Source of the DNA: Rhodospirillales bacterium
GTDB taxonomy: Bacteria > Pseudomonadota > Alphaproteobacteria > Rhodospirillales > Casp-alpha2
Reading direction: 5' to 3'
Assembly: GCA_017640505.1 (NCBI GenBank)
Contig: JAEPQO010000005.1
Span: forward strand, 186,001-250,000
Length of the DNA: 64,000 nucleotides
Part shown: positions 35,858 through 44,666 of the stretch, piece after piece
Position numbering within the stretch: the first letter of the stretch is position 1
Layout of the letters: the number at the start of each line of letters is the position of its first letter
The notes under the pieces: generated by a model
The model's input: the letters and a program-made list of their open reading frames with translations, nothing else
Told to the model about the DNA's origin: nothing
The model's database searches: none
Position numbers and translations under genes: made by a program

Positions 35858-37408
35858 GTGAACGACCAAAAAAGCAACGATCAAACGGAAATCCGTGCCG
35901 CCGAGTACGTCCGGATGTCCACCGAGCATCAGAAGTACTCGACCGAAAACCAAGCCGACACCATCCGGCAGTTCGCCGCCCGGCGCGGGTATCAGATCGT
36001 CCGTACCTATGCCGACGAAGGACGGAGTGGCCTCAACATTGGTGGACGGGCTGGCCTTCAGCAGTTGATTGCTGATGTCGAAGCAGATCGAGCCGACTTT
36101 AATGTGATCTTGGTATACGACGTCAGTCGCTGGGGCCGGTTCCAGGATTCCGACGAAAGCGCCTACTACGAATATCTCTGCAAGCGGGCCGGCATCCGGG
36201 TCGAGTATTGCGCCGAGCAGTTCGAGAACGACGGCAGCATCAGCTCCACCATCGTCAAAACGGTCAAACGTGCCATGGCAGGGGAATACAGCCGGGAACT
36301 TTCGGTCAAGGTCTTCGCCGGGCAATGCCGACTGATCGAACTGGGCTATCGACAGGGCGGACCTGCCGGGTTTGGTCTGCGGCGCATGATGGTGGACGAG
36401 ACCGGATCCCCTAAGGGGCTACTGGATCGAGGCGATAGAAAAAGCCTGCAAACGGATCGCGTCATCTTGGTGCCGGGGCCAGAAGAAGAAGTCGAAACCG
36501 TCAACTGGGTATATCGGGCCTTCGTCGAGGACAAAAAGACAGAGGCCCAGATTGCGGCCATTCTGAACGATCAGGGTCTCCTCAGCGACCTTGACCGGCC
36601 ATGGACCCGCGCCGCCGTACATCAGCTTCTCACCAATGAGAAGTACATCGGCAATAACGTCTACAATCGCTCATCCTGTAAACTGAAGAAAAAGCGCGTC
36701 GTCAATCCGCCAGACATGTGGGTCCGTTCCGAAGGCGTTTTCGAAGGCATCGTCGACCCCGACCTGTTCCGGGCTGCCCAGGCCATTATCGAGGAGCGGA
36801 ACCGCCGCTTCACCGATGATGAGATGCTGGAACACCTGACGGCCCTGTGGCGTGAACATGGCGCTCTCTCAGGTCTGATCATCGACGAAACCGAGGATAT
36901 GCCCTCTTCCGGAGCCTATCGCCATCGGTTCGGCAGCCTTATCCGTGCCTATCAAAAGATCGGCTATACGCCGGATCGGGATTACCGTTACATCGAGATC
37001 AACCGAGCCTTGAGGGAGATGCACCCGGACCTGGTTGCCGAGACCATAGAACGTATCAGCGCGCTCGGGGGAACCGTGGAAGTCGATCCTGAAACGGGGC
37101 TGCTCTGGATCAACAGGGAATTCACGGTATCCCTGGTGCTCAGTCGCTGCCAGGAGACTGCAGCCGGATCCTTACGTTGGAACATCCGTTTTGAGACCGG
37201 TCTGGCTCCTGACATCACTGTCGCCGTCCGAATGGCGCACGGTAACCAGGAGCCTCTGGATTATTACCTCCTGCCGGCCATCGACATGAACTGGAAACGT
37301 CTTCGCCTTGCCGAAGAGAACGGTGCCAGCCTCGATATCTACCGCTTTGACAGCCTCGAGTTTCTCCATCGTCTAGCCACCCGCGTGAATCTCAAGGAGG
37401 TGGCATGA
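35858..37408 (+). CDS. Large serine recombinase family protein
   Basis: 516 residues. The resolvase catalytic domain covers ~12-160: AAEYVRMSTEHQKYSTENQ holds the nucleophile Ser (residue 21), and YDVSRWGRFQD and the later RAMAGEYSRELS supply the conserved arginines. A recombinase domain with helical DNA-binding part follows (LSDLDRPWTRAAVHQLLTNEKYIGNNVYNR). The last ~200 residues, with HRFGSLIRAYQKIGYTPDRDYRY, are unlike classical phage integrases and have no Cys zinc ribbon. GTG start with GGCGGGG upstream. Its stop overlaps the next gene (ATGA). It may be a DNA inversion or regulatory recombinase rather than the integrase of the element. Confidence 0.88.
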   Translation: MNDQKSNDQTEIRAAEYVRMSTEHQKYSTENQADTIRQFAARRGYQIVRTYADEGRSGLNIGGRAGLQQLIADVEADRADFNVILVYDVSRWGRFQDSDESAYYEYLCKRAGIRVEYCAEQFENDGSISSTIVKTVKRAMAGEYSRELSVKVFAGQCRLIELGYRQGGPAGFGLRRMMVDETGSPKGLLDRGDRKSLQTDRVILVPGPEEEVETVNWVYRAFVEDKKTEAQIAAILNDQGLLSDLDRPWTRAAVHQLLTNEKYIGNNVYNRSSCKLKKKRVVNPPDMWVRSEGVFEGIVDPDLFRAAQAIIEERNRRFTDDEMLEHLTALWREHGALSGLIIDETEDMPSSGAYRHRFGSLIRAYQKIGYTPDRDYRYIEINRALREMHPDLVAETIERISALGGTVEVDPETGLLWINREFTVSLVLSRCQETAAGSLRWNIRFETGLAPDITVAVRMAHGNQEPLDYYLLPAIDMNWKRLRLAEENGASLDIYRFDSLEFLHRLATRVNLKEVA

Positions 37409-38277
37409 TGACCGACGCCACATCCCCTACCCCCGTTGTTGAAATGATCCCCATCGACCAGATCCGGGTCATCAATCCCCGTGTCCGAAACAAGAAGGTG
37501 TTTGTGGGGATCGTCGACAACATCGCTTCACTCGGCCTTAAGCGCCCGATCACCGTGACACCGAAAAAATCTGGATACGATCTTGTCTGCGGCCAGGGAC
37601 GGTTGGAGGCGTTTCAGGCACTGGGAGAAACAGAAATCCCCGCCATCGTCATCAAGGCATCCGAACAGGACTGCTATCTGATGAGCCTGATTGAGAACCT
37701 GGCCCGCCGCAAGCACACCAACCTCGATCTGCTTCATGGAATCCGCGACCTGGAAGAACGGGGATACCGAGTAGCCGATATTGCCCAAAAGACCGACCTT
37801 GACCCCACCTACGTTCGCGGCGTCCTGCATTTATTGAAGGAGGGTGAGGAGCGACTTATTGGCGCTGTGGAGAAAAATGTGCTGCCGCTCAGCATGGCCG
37901 TAGAGATCTCGCGCAGCAATGAAGCCGACCTTCAAAACGCCATGGCAGATGCCTATGAAACAGGCGCACTGAAAGGTGATCAATTGATCCGGGTCCGTCG
38001 TCTGATCGAACGGCGACGCTTCATGGGCAAGCGCTATCGGACTTATGCAAAGAAGACAGGGCGACCGCTTTCCGCCAATAAGCTCGTTCAAACCTACCAG
38101 GATGAGGTCCGACGCCAAAAGCTGATGATCAAGAAAGCTGAAATCAACGAGCAGCGCCTCTTGTTCCTCGTCACTGCCTTACGCCGCCTGTTGGGCGACG
38201 AGCACTTCCGCACCCTGTTGCGTGCCGAGGGCTTCGCGGACATGCCCCAACCCTTAGCGGAAAGGCTGCACCCGTGA
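37405..38277 (+). CDS. ParB-like nuclease/partition domain protein (first copy)
   Basis: 290 residues. ParB N-terminal domain at ~12-105, with IPIDQIRVINPRVRNKKVF, GLKRPITVTPKKSGYDLVCGQGRLEAFQALGE (catalytic/CTP-binding box GQGR) and LIENLARRKHTNLDLLHGI. A helix-turn-helix follows (YRVADIAQKTDLDPTYVRGVLHLL). The C-terminal half is basic and helical. No ParA partner is encoded nearby, so normal chromosome or plasmid partition is unlikely. Overlaps the recombinase stop by 4 bases and the next ParB start by 4 bases. Confidence 0.87.
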   Translation: MMTDATSPTPVVEMIPIDQIRVINPRVRNKKVFVGIVDNIASLGLKRPITVTPKKSGYDLVCGQGRLEAFQALGETEIPAIVIKASEQDCYLMSLIENLARRKHTNLDLLHGIRDLEERGYRVADIAQKTDLDPTYVRGVLHLLKEGEERLIGAVEKNVLPLSMAVEISRSNEADLQNAMADAYETGALKGDQLIRVRRLIERRRFMGKRYRTYAKKTGRPLSANKLVQTYQDEVRRQKLMIKKAEINEQRLLFLVTALRRLLGDEHFRTLLRAEGFADMPQPLAERLHP

Positions 38278-39179
38278 GCGGCGTCACCAAGGGATTTCTC
38301 GACGAGACGGTCCTCGTATCGTTGGACCGGATCGCACCAACACGAGCGATTACCAAGGATATGCTTCGCTCCAGGAAGTATCGAACCATCCTGGCATCTG
38401 TCCGGGACGTCGGCGTTATCGAGCCGCTGGCCGTCTTTCCTGACAAAGGGAAACGGGGCGCGTCGCAATATATTCTGCTCGACGGTCATCTTCGCATGGC
38501 TGCTCTGCGCGAAATCGGCGAAGAGCAGGTTCTATGCCTAGTCTCCACCGACGACGAGAGCTTCACGTACAACCGCCGGATCAACCGGCTGAGCGCGGTC
38601 CAAGAGCACAAGATGATCGTCCGCGCGATCGAACGCGGCGTCTCCCAGGAACGAATCGCTGTGGCGCTTGATGTCGACGTCAAGCGCGTCCGTGAACGCC
38701 AGAACATGCTCCGGGGCATCGTCCCGGAGGCGGTTGAGCTGCTGAAGGACAAGATGGTCGGCATCCAAGTCTTCGGCTTGCTTCGAAAGATGAAACCGAT
38801 GGCCCAGATTGAAGCCGCCGAGATGATGATCTCGGCCAACCGATACACTGTCACTTACGCCAAGGTTTTGCTAGCCGGAATGGCCCCGGAGAAACTGGTT
38901 CAGCCCGAAAAGAAAACCGTCCTCAAGGGCGTCTCGCCAGAGGACATTGCCCGCATGGAGCGGGAGATGGAACGGCTCCAGCACGAATACCGGAACGTTG
39001 AGGAGACCCTGGGTGACACCATGTTCACCCTGGTGGTCGCCAAGGGATATCTCAACAAGCTGCTCAAGAACGACATGGTGGCGGACTACCTGGACCGCCA
39101 CCACGGCTCGCTCCTCGGGGAACTGCGGACAGTAATGGACGCCATCGGCGCTGACACCCGCGACCTCGAAAGGGAGTAA
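38274..39179 (+). CDS. ParB/RepB-like protein (second copy)
   Basis: 301 residues, GTG start overlapping the previous stop (GTGA). ParB N-terminal domain with ILASVRDVGVIEPLAVFPD and QYILLDGHLRMAALREIGE, then the HTH YNRRINRLSAVQEHKMIVRAIERGVSQERIAVALDV. The C-terminal region (GIQVFGLLRKMKPMAQIEAAEMMI; LVVAKGYLNKLLKN) resembles the C-terminal domain of plasmid partition protein RepB. In the nuclease box the motif is DGHLR rather than GxxR of the first copy, so the two are diverged paralogues that may form a hetero-complex. Confidence 0.85.
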   Translation: MSGVTKGFLDETVLVSLDRIAPTRAITKDMLRSRKYRTILASVRDVGVIEPLAVFPDKGKRGASQYILLDGHLRMAALREIGEEQVLCLVSTDDESFTYNRRINRLSAVQEHKMIVRAIERGVSQERIAVALDVDVKRVRERQNMLRGIVPEAVELLKDKMVGIQVFGLLRKMKPMAQIEAAEMMISANRYTVTYAKVLLAGMAPEKLVQPEKKTVLKGVSPEDIARMEREMERLQHEYRNVEETLGDTMFTLVVAKGYLNKLLKNDMVADYLDRHHGSLLGELRTVMDAIGADTRDLERE

Positions 39180-39344
39180 GGGGACCCGGACCCATCAAGC
39201 GCGGGGACCGTCGGAGACGCCGTCGTAAGGGACGGATCAAGGGCGGTGGTGGGGATGGCGGCGATCCCGCTCGGAGCCCACCGAGGCCGGCGGCCATATC
39301 GTCGGCCGCGAGGGCACCCGACATGGGTCGCTCTCGTTTTGATA

Positions 39345-39388
39345 GGGTGCGCCAAGCAGGGTTGCAGTTACGCCCTCTTGGCGCACCC
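39345..39388. repeat. Perfect 12-base inverted repeat at the module boundary
   Basis: GGGTGCGCCAAG (39345-39356) and CTTGGCGCACCC (39377-39388) match exactly around a 20-base loop. No T-run follows on either strand, so it is not a classical terminator. It could be a Rho-aided terminator, a recombinase or ParB binding site, or a scar of cargo insertion. Confidence 0.6.
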
Positions 39389-39487
39389 CAATGTTTCGAC
39401 CAGCAGCCCGAATACTCGCCATATACGATTAATTTCGATTGAAACCGCAGGCGTTCTCAGATACCTTCACAAAGGGACCAGAAACTG

Positions 39488-39517
39488 TGCATACATAGTT
39501 ACAGTGCTGGTTATGCA
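39488..39517. promoter_or_regulatory. Candidate operator of the WYL regulator
   Basis: TGCATA (39488-39493) and TATGCA (39512-39517) form an inverted repeat with 18-base spacing immediately before the regulator start. BrxR/CapW-type WYL repressors bind inverted repeats in this position. The arms are short, so chance is possible. Confidence 0.3.
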
Positions 39518-39530
39518 AGGGGAGTTCGCG

Positions 39531-40421
39531 GTGACACCAGAAAAATCGGACCTACGGTGGGGTGTCGAGCGTCGACTCGAGTTTATCGAGTTTCGGCTGT
39601 TTTGGGAGGGCCATGTGAACAGGGGGGATCTGATAGATGCGTTCGGCGTGTCGGTTAATCAGGCATCGACCGACCTGAACCGCTATCTCGGCATGGCTCA
39701 GGACAACATGGTCTATGACAAGAGCGCCCGCGCCTACATCCGTGGATCCTCATTCTCCCCCATATTCCTGAAGCCTGACGCGAGCCGCTATCTTTCTCAA
39801 CTCCGCTCCGTAGCTGATGGCATCCTGGATGCCTCGGACGCCTGGATTGGCCAGTTTCCGTCTTACGATGCCGCCCCTACGCCGGCTCGTGGCGTCGATG
39901 CAAAAACGCTCCGTACCGTGATCGCTGCCATCCGACGAAAAGAAGCTGTCGAGGTTAAATACCAGTCGCTGTCCCAACCCGAGCCGCGCTGGCGCTGGAT
40001 TGCACCGCATGCCATCGGCTTTGATGGGTTTCGCTGGCACACCCGTGCCTTTTGCCTGACCGACAAGGCGTTCAAGGACTTCCTTCTCTCACGAATTCTT
40101 GAAACCCGAGGGTCCCGCTCCAGCGACGTCGCCTCGGAAGCTGACACTGAGTGGAACAGCGAAGTTACCCTCGAAATTGGACCACACCCTGATCTGTCAG
40201 ACACGCAGCAGAAAGTCATATCGCTCGATTACGGCATGCGCGGCGGGCGAGCCAAGATCAAGGTTCGCAAGGCACTCCTCTATTATGCCCTACGCCGTCT
40301 TGGGCTTGATACGGATCCTTCGGCGCGCAAGCCGCAAGACCAGCAGATTGTCTTACTCAATAGCGCCGAACTGAGCATCTTACCGCATGCCCTACCTTCA
40401 TCTCCCAGGATGGAAGGATAG
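39531..40421 (+). CDS. brxR: WYL-domain transcriptional regulator (BrxR-like)
   Basis: 296 residues: N-terminal winged helix (~10-75, RLEFIEFRLFWEGHVNRGDLIDAFGVSVNQASTDLNRYL), a WYL-type domain (~130-200, VKYQSLSQPEPRWRWIAPHAIGFDGFRWHTRAFC) and a C-terminal WCX-like part (~205-290). This is the architecture of BrxR/CapW, known repressors of BREX, CBASS and other defence islands. I place the start at the GTG 39531, because AAGGGGAG lies 6 bases upstream; the in-frame ATG at 39513 has no ribosome site. It is 3 bases from brxF, so it is probably the first gene of the BREX transcript and autoregulated. Confidence 0.8.
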   Translation: MTPEKSDLRWGVERRLEFIEFRLFWEGHVNRGDLIDAFGVSVNQASTDLNRYLGMAQDNMVYDKSARAYIRGSSFSPIFLKPDASRYLSQLRSVADGILDASDAWIGQFPSYDAAPTPARGVDAKTLRTVIAAIRRKEAVEVKYQSLSQPEPRWRWIAPHAIGFDGFRWHTRAFCLTDKAFKDFLLSRILETRGSRSSDVASEADTEWNSEVTLEIGPHPDLSDTQQKVISLDYGMRGGRAKIKVRKALLYYALRRLGLDTDPSARKPQDQQIVLLNSAELSILPHALPSSPRMEG

Positions 40422-40424
40422 TGC

Positions 40425-40883
40425 ATGATCGATAAATTGAATCACCTCGTTGAGGACATCTCAGGACTTAATAGCAAATTAGTCCTGCTGATAGGTCCTC
40501 CCAGATCAGGAAAGAGCAATCTACTGCAGCAATTATCCGTGATCAGACATGTCCGGATACTGAACATCGGAGCTGTCCTCGGTCGACAACTACTTGCGGT
40601 ACCAGGGACTCGTCGACACCTGCACGTAGCTGACGTTGTAAAAGACCTGGCAGATGACTTCGCCAGCCATGAGCTTCTGCTGATGGATAACCTTGAGCTT
40701 CTGTTCGATCGGTCATTGCGGCTCAGTCCGCTTGATTTACTGAGACACCACGCCCATTCGCGTCGAGTTATTGCGGTTTGGCCGGGAGAGTTTGAGAACG
40801 ACAGGCTCTCCTATGCTGCGACCGGGCACCCAGAACATCAGGACTACGGCATCGGCGGCCTGGTCCCATTCATAATTCATTGA
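40425..40883 (+). CDS. brxF: BREX-3 system P-loop protein BrxF
   Basis: Small ATPase of 152 residues, the gene that defines type 3 BREX. Walker A is GPPRSGKS (24-31) and a Walker B-like segment is ELLLMDNLELLF (~83-94). Length and position at the head of the six-gene set match the family. Its role is unknown; family knowledge suggests it works with BrxC. The coding sequence is less GC-rich than its neighbours at its start. Stop at 40881-40883 lies just before the brxC ribosome site. Confidence 0.85.
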   Translation: MIDKLNHLVEDISGLNSKLVLLIGPPRSGKSNLLQQLSVIRHVRILNIGAVLGRQLLAVPGTRRHLHVADVVKDLADDFASHELLLMDNLELLFDRSLRLSPLDLLRHHAHSRRVIAVWPGEFENDRLSYAATGHPEHQDYGIGGLVPFIIH

Positions 40884-40897
40884 AGGGGGAAAACGAG

Positions 40898-43800
40898 ATG
40901 TCGATGCGTTATGGAGATCTCATCCAATTCGAGCCGATCGAATCGGTTATCCAGCTTTTAGACGCCAACCGTCCGTCCGAAGCAAAAAAGCTGGTTTCGA
41001 CCTACGTCATTTCGGACGACATGGCCGCGCGGATCGCAAAGCTCATGATCCCCCAGCTCTCCTTCGATGAGGCGGTGGACCACATGGGCGTACTTATCGT
41101 CGGCAACTACGGGACCGGTAAGTCGCACTTGATGTCGGTGCTTTCACTGGTCGCCGAAGACGCCGCCTATGTGCCGCTGATCCAACATCCCAAAGTGGCT
41201 GAAGCGGCGGAATCGATTGCCGGCAAATTCAAGGTCCATCGCATCGAGATCTCCAGCCAGATGTCTCTCCGGGATATCATTACGCAGCAGCTCGAACTCT
41301 TCCTCGAAAAACACGGCGTCAGCTACACTTTCCCGCCCGCCGACAAGGTGACCAACAACAAGGCCGCGTTCGAGGAGATGATGGCGGCGTTCGCCGAGAT
41401 TCATCCGAACCACGGCGTTCTGCTCGTCGTCGACGAGTTTCTCGACTATCTCCGCTCCCGCCGGGATCACGATCTCGTCCTCGACCTATCCTTCCTGCGC
41501 GAGATCGGCGAGGTCACTAAACACCTTCGCTTCCGCTTCGTGGCAGGTGTGCAGGAAGCGATCTTCGATAGCAGTCGCTTTCAGCACGTAGCCGACAGCC
41601 TTCGCAGGGTGAAGGACCGCTTCACGCAGGTTCTGCTCGCACGCCAGGATGTGAGTTTCGTAGTGGCGGAGCGCCTACTGAAAAAGTCGGCCGATCAACA
41701 AAACAAGATCCGGACCTACCTCACACCCTTTGCCAAATTTTACGGCTCTATGAACGAGCGTATGGACGAGTATGTCCGACTGTTCCCCGTCCATCCCGAC
41801 TACATCGGCACGTTCGAGAGGTTGGTGTTCACGGAAAAGCGCGGTGCCCTCGTCACGCTCCGCGACCAGATTCAGGCAATTCTAGACGACAACGTGCCAG
41901 AAGATCGTCCGGGCCTGATCGGCTACGACAAGTTCTGGGATACGGTGAAATCCAATCAGGTGCTGCGCGCCGACCCGAACATCGGCCCGGTGCTCAAGGT
42001 TTCGGAGGTTCTGACAGAGCGCGTCACCAAGGCGTTCACTCGCCCGGCCTACAGACCGATGGCGCTGCGGATCATCGACGGCCTCTCGGTGCATCGTCTG
42101 ACAACCGGCGGCGACATCTACGTGCCCGTTGGCCCGACCGCCGAGGAGCTACGCGACACTCTGTGCCTCTTCCAGCCTGGTATCGAGGACATGGGCGGCG
42201 ATCCCGAAGCCGATCTCCTCTCCCAGGTTCAAACCGTCCTGCGCGAAACGCTGAAGACCGTCAACGGCCAGTTCATCTCCAAGGCGCCGGACACCGAACA
42301 GTACTATCTGGACCTCAAGAAGGACGTCGACTACGACGCCCAGATAGAGAAGCGCGCTGAAACCCTCTCCGACGACACGCTGGACCGTGCTTACTACAGC
42401 GCGATCCGCCAACTCATGGAACGCACCGATGAGGCAAGCTATGTCACTGGCCACCAGATCTGGCAGTACCAGGTCGAATGGCAGGACCACCGGGTCGAAC
42501 GCGACGGCTACCTCTTCTTCGGCGCGCCGAACGACCGTCCAACTGCCCAGCCCGAGCGCGACTTCTACATCTACTTCATCCAGCCATTCGAGCCGCCCCG
42601 CTTTCGCGACGATCACAAGCCCGACGAGGTATTCTTCAGGCTGAAGGGCCTTGACGATGCGATCCGACGCCACCTGTCCTTCTATGCCGCGGCGCAGGAT
42701 CTCGCGTCGACCGCCAGCGGCGGCGCAAAGTCGATCTACCTTGACAAGGCAAAAGACGCCCTGCGTGACATGAGCAAGTGGCTGCAGGAAAAGCAAATGA
42801 CAGCCTACGAAGTCACCTACCAGGGCAAGGCGAAGACCCTGCAGGAGTGGACCAAGGGCATCTCGCTTCGCGACAAGGCCCGTCTCGGTCCCGAGGAACG
42901 CATCAATTTCCGGGACGTGGTGAACGTCATCTCCGGCCTAGCACTGAACAACCAGTTCGCCGACGTGGCGCCCGAGTACCCCACCTTTTCCGCGCTGGTA
43001 ACCGAGTCCAACCGGAGACAGCTCGTCGGGAACGCCCTGCGAGCGCTGGCCGGCGGCAACCGCACCAAGGACGCCGTAGTCATCCTCGATGGTCTGGAGA
43101 TGCTGGACGGTGATCGCATCGAACCTACCCGCTCGCGCTATGCGCAGGAGGTGCTCTCGCGGCTCAAAACGAAAGGCCACGGCCAGGTTTTGAACCGCGC
43201 GGAGCTCCTCAGCGGTGATACCGACGTGGAACACTTCGCGCCAGTCAAATTCCGCCTCGAGCCAGATCTACTGGTGACCGTGCTAAGCGGGCTGGTCTAC
43301 GCGGGCGACATCGTCTTGGCCATCACCGGCGACAAGATCGACTCCGGCAAGCTCCCCCTGCTCGCCGAACGGTCAATGGACGAGCTGAAGCAGTTCAAGC
43401 ATGTCGAGACACCGAAGGAAATCAACGTCGCGGTCCTTCGAACGCTGTTCGAGATGCTCGATCTGCCGCCCGGCCTCGCTCAGCAGGCGACCCAAGGCTC
43501 CGACGAGCCGGTCAAACGTCTCCAGGAAGAAGTCAGCAAGCTCACGCGCCGGGTTCTGAGCGCTACGACGGACATGCAAGGCCGGCTGAGCTTCTGGGGC
43601 CAGCCGCTTCTGCGGGAGGAGGAGATCGCCGACTGGCGCAGCAAGCTTGACGCACTGAAGGGCTTCTCCGAGAGCCTTGCACCCTACAACACCGTAGGTA
43701 AGCTGAAGAACCTGCGCATCAGCTCCGACGATATCACGGCGCAGAAAAAGAACCTGGACGTTCTGGGTGCTGTCGAGCGGATGCTGGAGCTGGTCGGTGA

Positions 43801-44629
43801 ACTTGGCAGCACGGCGGGCTATCTATCCCAAGGCGAAATATTGCTATCGCCGGAACACGAGTGGGTGAAGAAGGCGCAGGACACGCGAAAGCAGGTGCTC
43901 GACAAGCTGACTGCTGACCGAACAGCACAGCATGCCGCCGAGTATCGACAGACGCTGGCCCAGTTGAAAAAGGACTACATCGCGGTCTACTCGGCGCAGC
44001 ACAGCAAGGCCCGGCTGGGCGTGGCGGAAGACAAGACAAAGTCCGCCCTGCAAAAGGACCCACGTCTCGTCTCGATGCGCGTGCTTGCCGGTATCTCCTT
44101 GTTGCCGACCAGCCAGCTTACGAGTTTCGAGGAAAAGCTGGACAAGCTGAGGAGCTGCGCATCGCTCGTTGATTCCGAGCTCACGGCGAGCCCGGTCTGC
44201 CCGCACTGCAACTACCGGCCAGCCAACGAGCAAGGCGACATGCTCCCCGCCGCCAACGTGCTGAAGCAACTCGACGATGAACTCGACCGGCTACTCGGAA
44301 ATTGGGTTCAGACGCTGGTCGAAAACCTCGAAGACCCGATCATCCAGTCCAACTTTGAGCTGCTGAAGGACTCGTCTCGCAAGATCGTGACCAACTTCGC
44401 CGCGAGTGGGATTGTCCCGGATATGGTGACACCCGAGTTCATCGCGGCCGTTCAGGAGGCACTCTCGGGACTAGAGAAAATCACGGTCACTGGTGAGGAC
44501 ATCAAACAGGCGCTGCTACAGGGGGGGTCTCCGGCAACCCCGGAGGATCTGCGCAAGCGCTTCGAGACACTCCTAAACGATCGCTGCAGGGGTAAGGATA
44601 CCACCAAGCTGCGCTTCGTTGTGGAGTGA
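40898..44629 (+). CDS. brxC: BREX system P-loop ATPase BrxC
   Basis: 1,243 residues, the usual size of BrxC/PglY. Walker A GNYGTGKS at 69-76 and Walker B GVLLVVDEF at 173-181 lie in an AAA+-like N-terminal part. The middle is helical and basic, and near residue 1,100 there is a CPHCNYRP segment, perhaps half of a zinc site. AAGGGGGA precedes the ATG at 40898; a TTG 18 bases earlier overlaps the brxF stop but has no better site. BrxC is thought to couple ATP use to recognition of invading DNA with PglX and PglZ. Confidence 0.92.
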   Translation: MSMRYGDLIQFEPIESVIQLLDANRPSEAKKLVSTYVISDDMAARIAKLMIPQLSFDEAVDHMGVLIVGNYGTGKSHLMSVLSLVAEDAAYVPLIQHPKVAEAAESIAGKFKVHRIEISSQMSLRDIITQQLELFLEKHGVSYTFPPADKVTNNKAAFEEMMAAFAEIHPNHGVLLVVDEFLDYLRSRRDHDLVLDLSFLREIGEVTKHLRFRFVAGVQEAIFDSSRFQHVADSLRRVKDRFTQVLLARQDVSFVVAERLLKKSADQQNKIRTYLTPFAKFYGSMNERMDEYVRLFPVHPDYIGTFERLVFTEKRGALVTLRDQIQAILDDNVPEDRPGLIGYDKFWDTVKSNQVLRADPNIGPVLKVSEVLTERVTKAFTRPAYRPMALRIIDGLSVHRLTTGGDIYVPVGPTAEELRDTLCLFQPGIEDMGGDPEADLLSQVQTVLRETLKTVNGQFISKAPDTEQYYLDLKKDVDYDAQIEKRAETLSDDTLDRAYYSAIRQLMERTDEASYVTGHQIWQYQVEWQDHRVERDGYLFFGAPNDRPTAQPERDFYIYFIQPFEPPRFRDDHKPDEVFFRLKGLDDAIRRHLSFYAAAQDLASTASGGAKSIYLDKAKDALRDMSKWLQEKQMTAYEVTYQGKAKTLQEWTKGISLRDKARLGPEERINFRDVVNVISGLALNNQFADVAPEYPTFSALVTESNRRQLVGNALRALAGGNRTKDAVVILDGLEMLDGDRIEPTRSRYAQEVLSRLKTKGHGQVLNRAELLSGDTDVEHFAPVKFRLEPDLLVTVLSGLVYAGDIVLAITGDKIDSGKLPLLAERSMDELKQFKHVETPKEINVAVLRTLFEMLDLPPGLAQQATQGSDEPVKRLQEEVSKLTRRVLSATTDMQGRLSFWGQPLLREEEIADWRSKLDALKGFSESLAPYNTVGKLKNLRISSDDITAQKKNLDVLGAVERMLELVGELGSTAGYLSQGEILLSPEHEWVKKAQDTRKQVLDKLTADRTAQHAAEYRQTLAQLKKDYIAVYSAQHSKARLGVAEDKTKSALQKDPRLVSMRVLAGISLLPTSQLTSFEEKLDKLRSCASLVDSELTASPVCPHCNYRPANEQGDMLPAANVLKQLDDELDRLLGNWVQTLVENLEDPIIQSNFELLKDSSRKIVTNFAASGIVPDMVTPEFIAAVQEALSGLEKITVTGEDIKQALLQGGSPATPEDLRKRFETLLNDRCRGKDTTKLRFVVE

Positions 44630-44666
44630 CCGAACGCTATAAGTTGAGAGAGACGAGACCGACCTT

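Larger units (their letters stand above)
39180..39530. other. Junction region between recombinase-ParB module and BREX
   Basis: 351 bases without a gene. The first ~150 are very GC-rich and repetitive in feel, the middle holds a long perfect inverted repeat (39,345-39,388), and the last ~120 are AT-richer and should carry the promoter of the BREX regulator (TTGAAA near 39,438 is a possible -35). Confidence 0.5.

Noticed and set aside
37405-39179. Plasmid partition or replication origin
   Set aside because: Two ParB-like genes but no ParA, no RepA/RepC and no iteron-type repeats.
39246-39530. Longer N-terminus for the WYL regulator
   Set aside because: The extension crosses the 12-base inverted repeat and has no ribosome site; AAGGGGAG fits the GTG at 39531.
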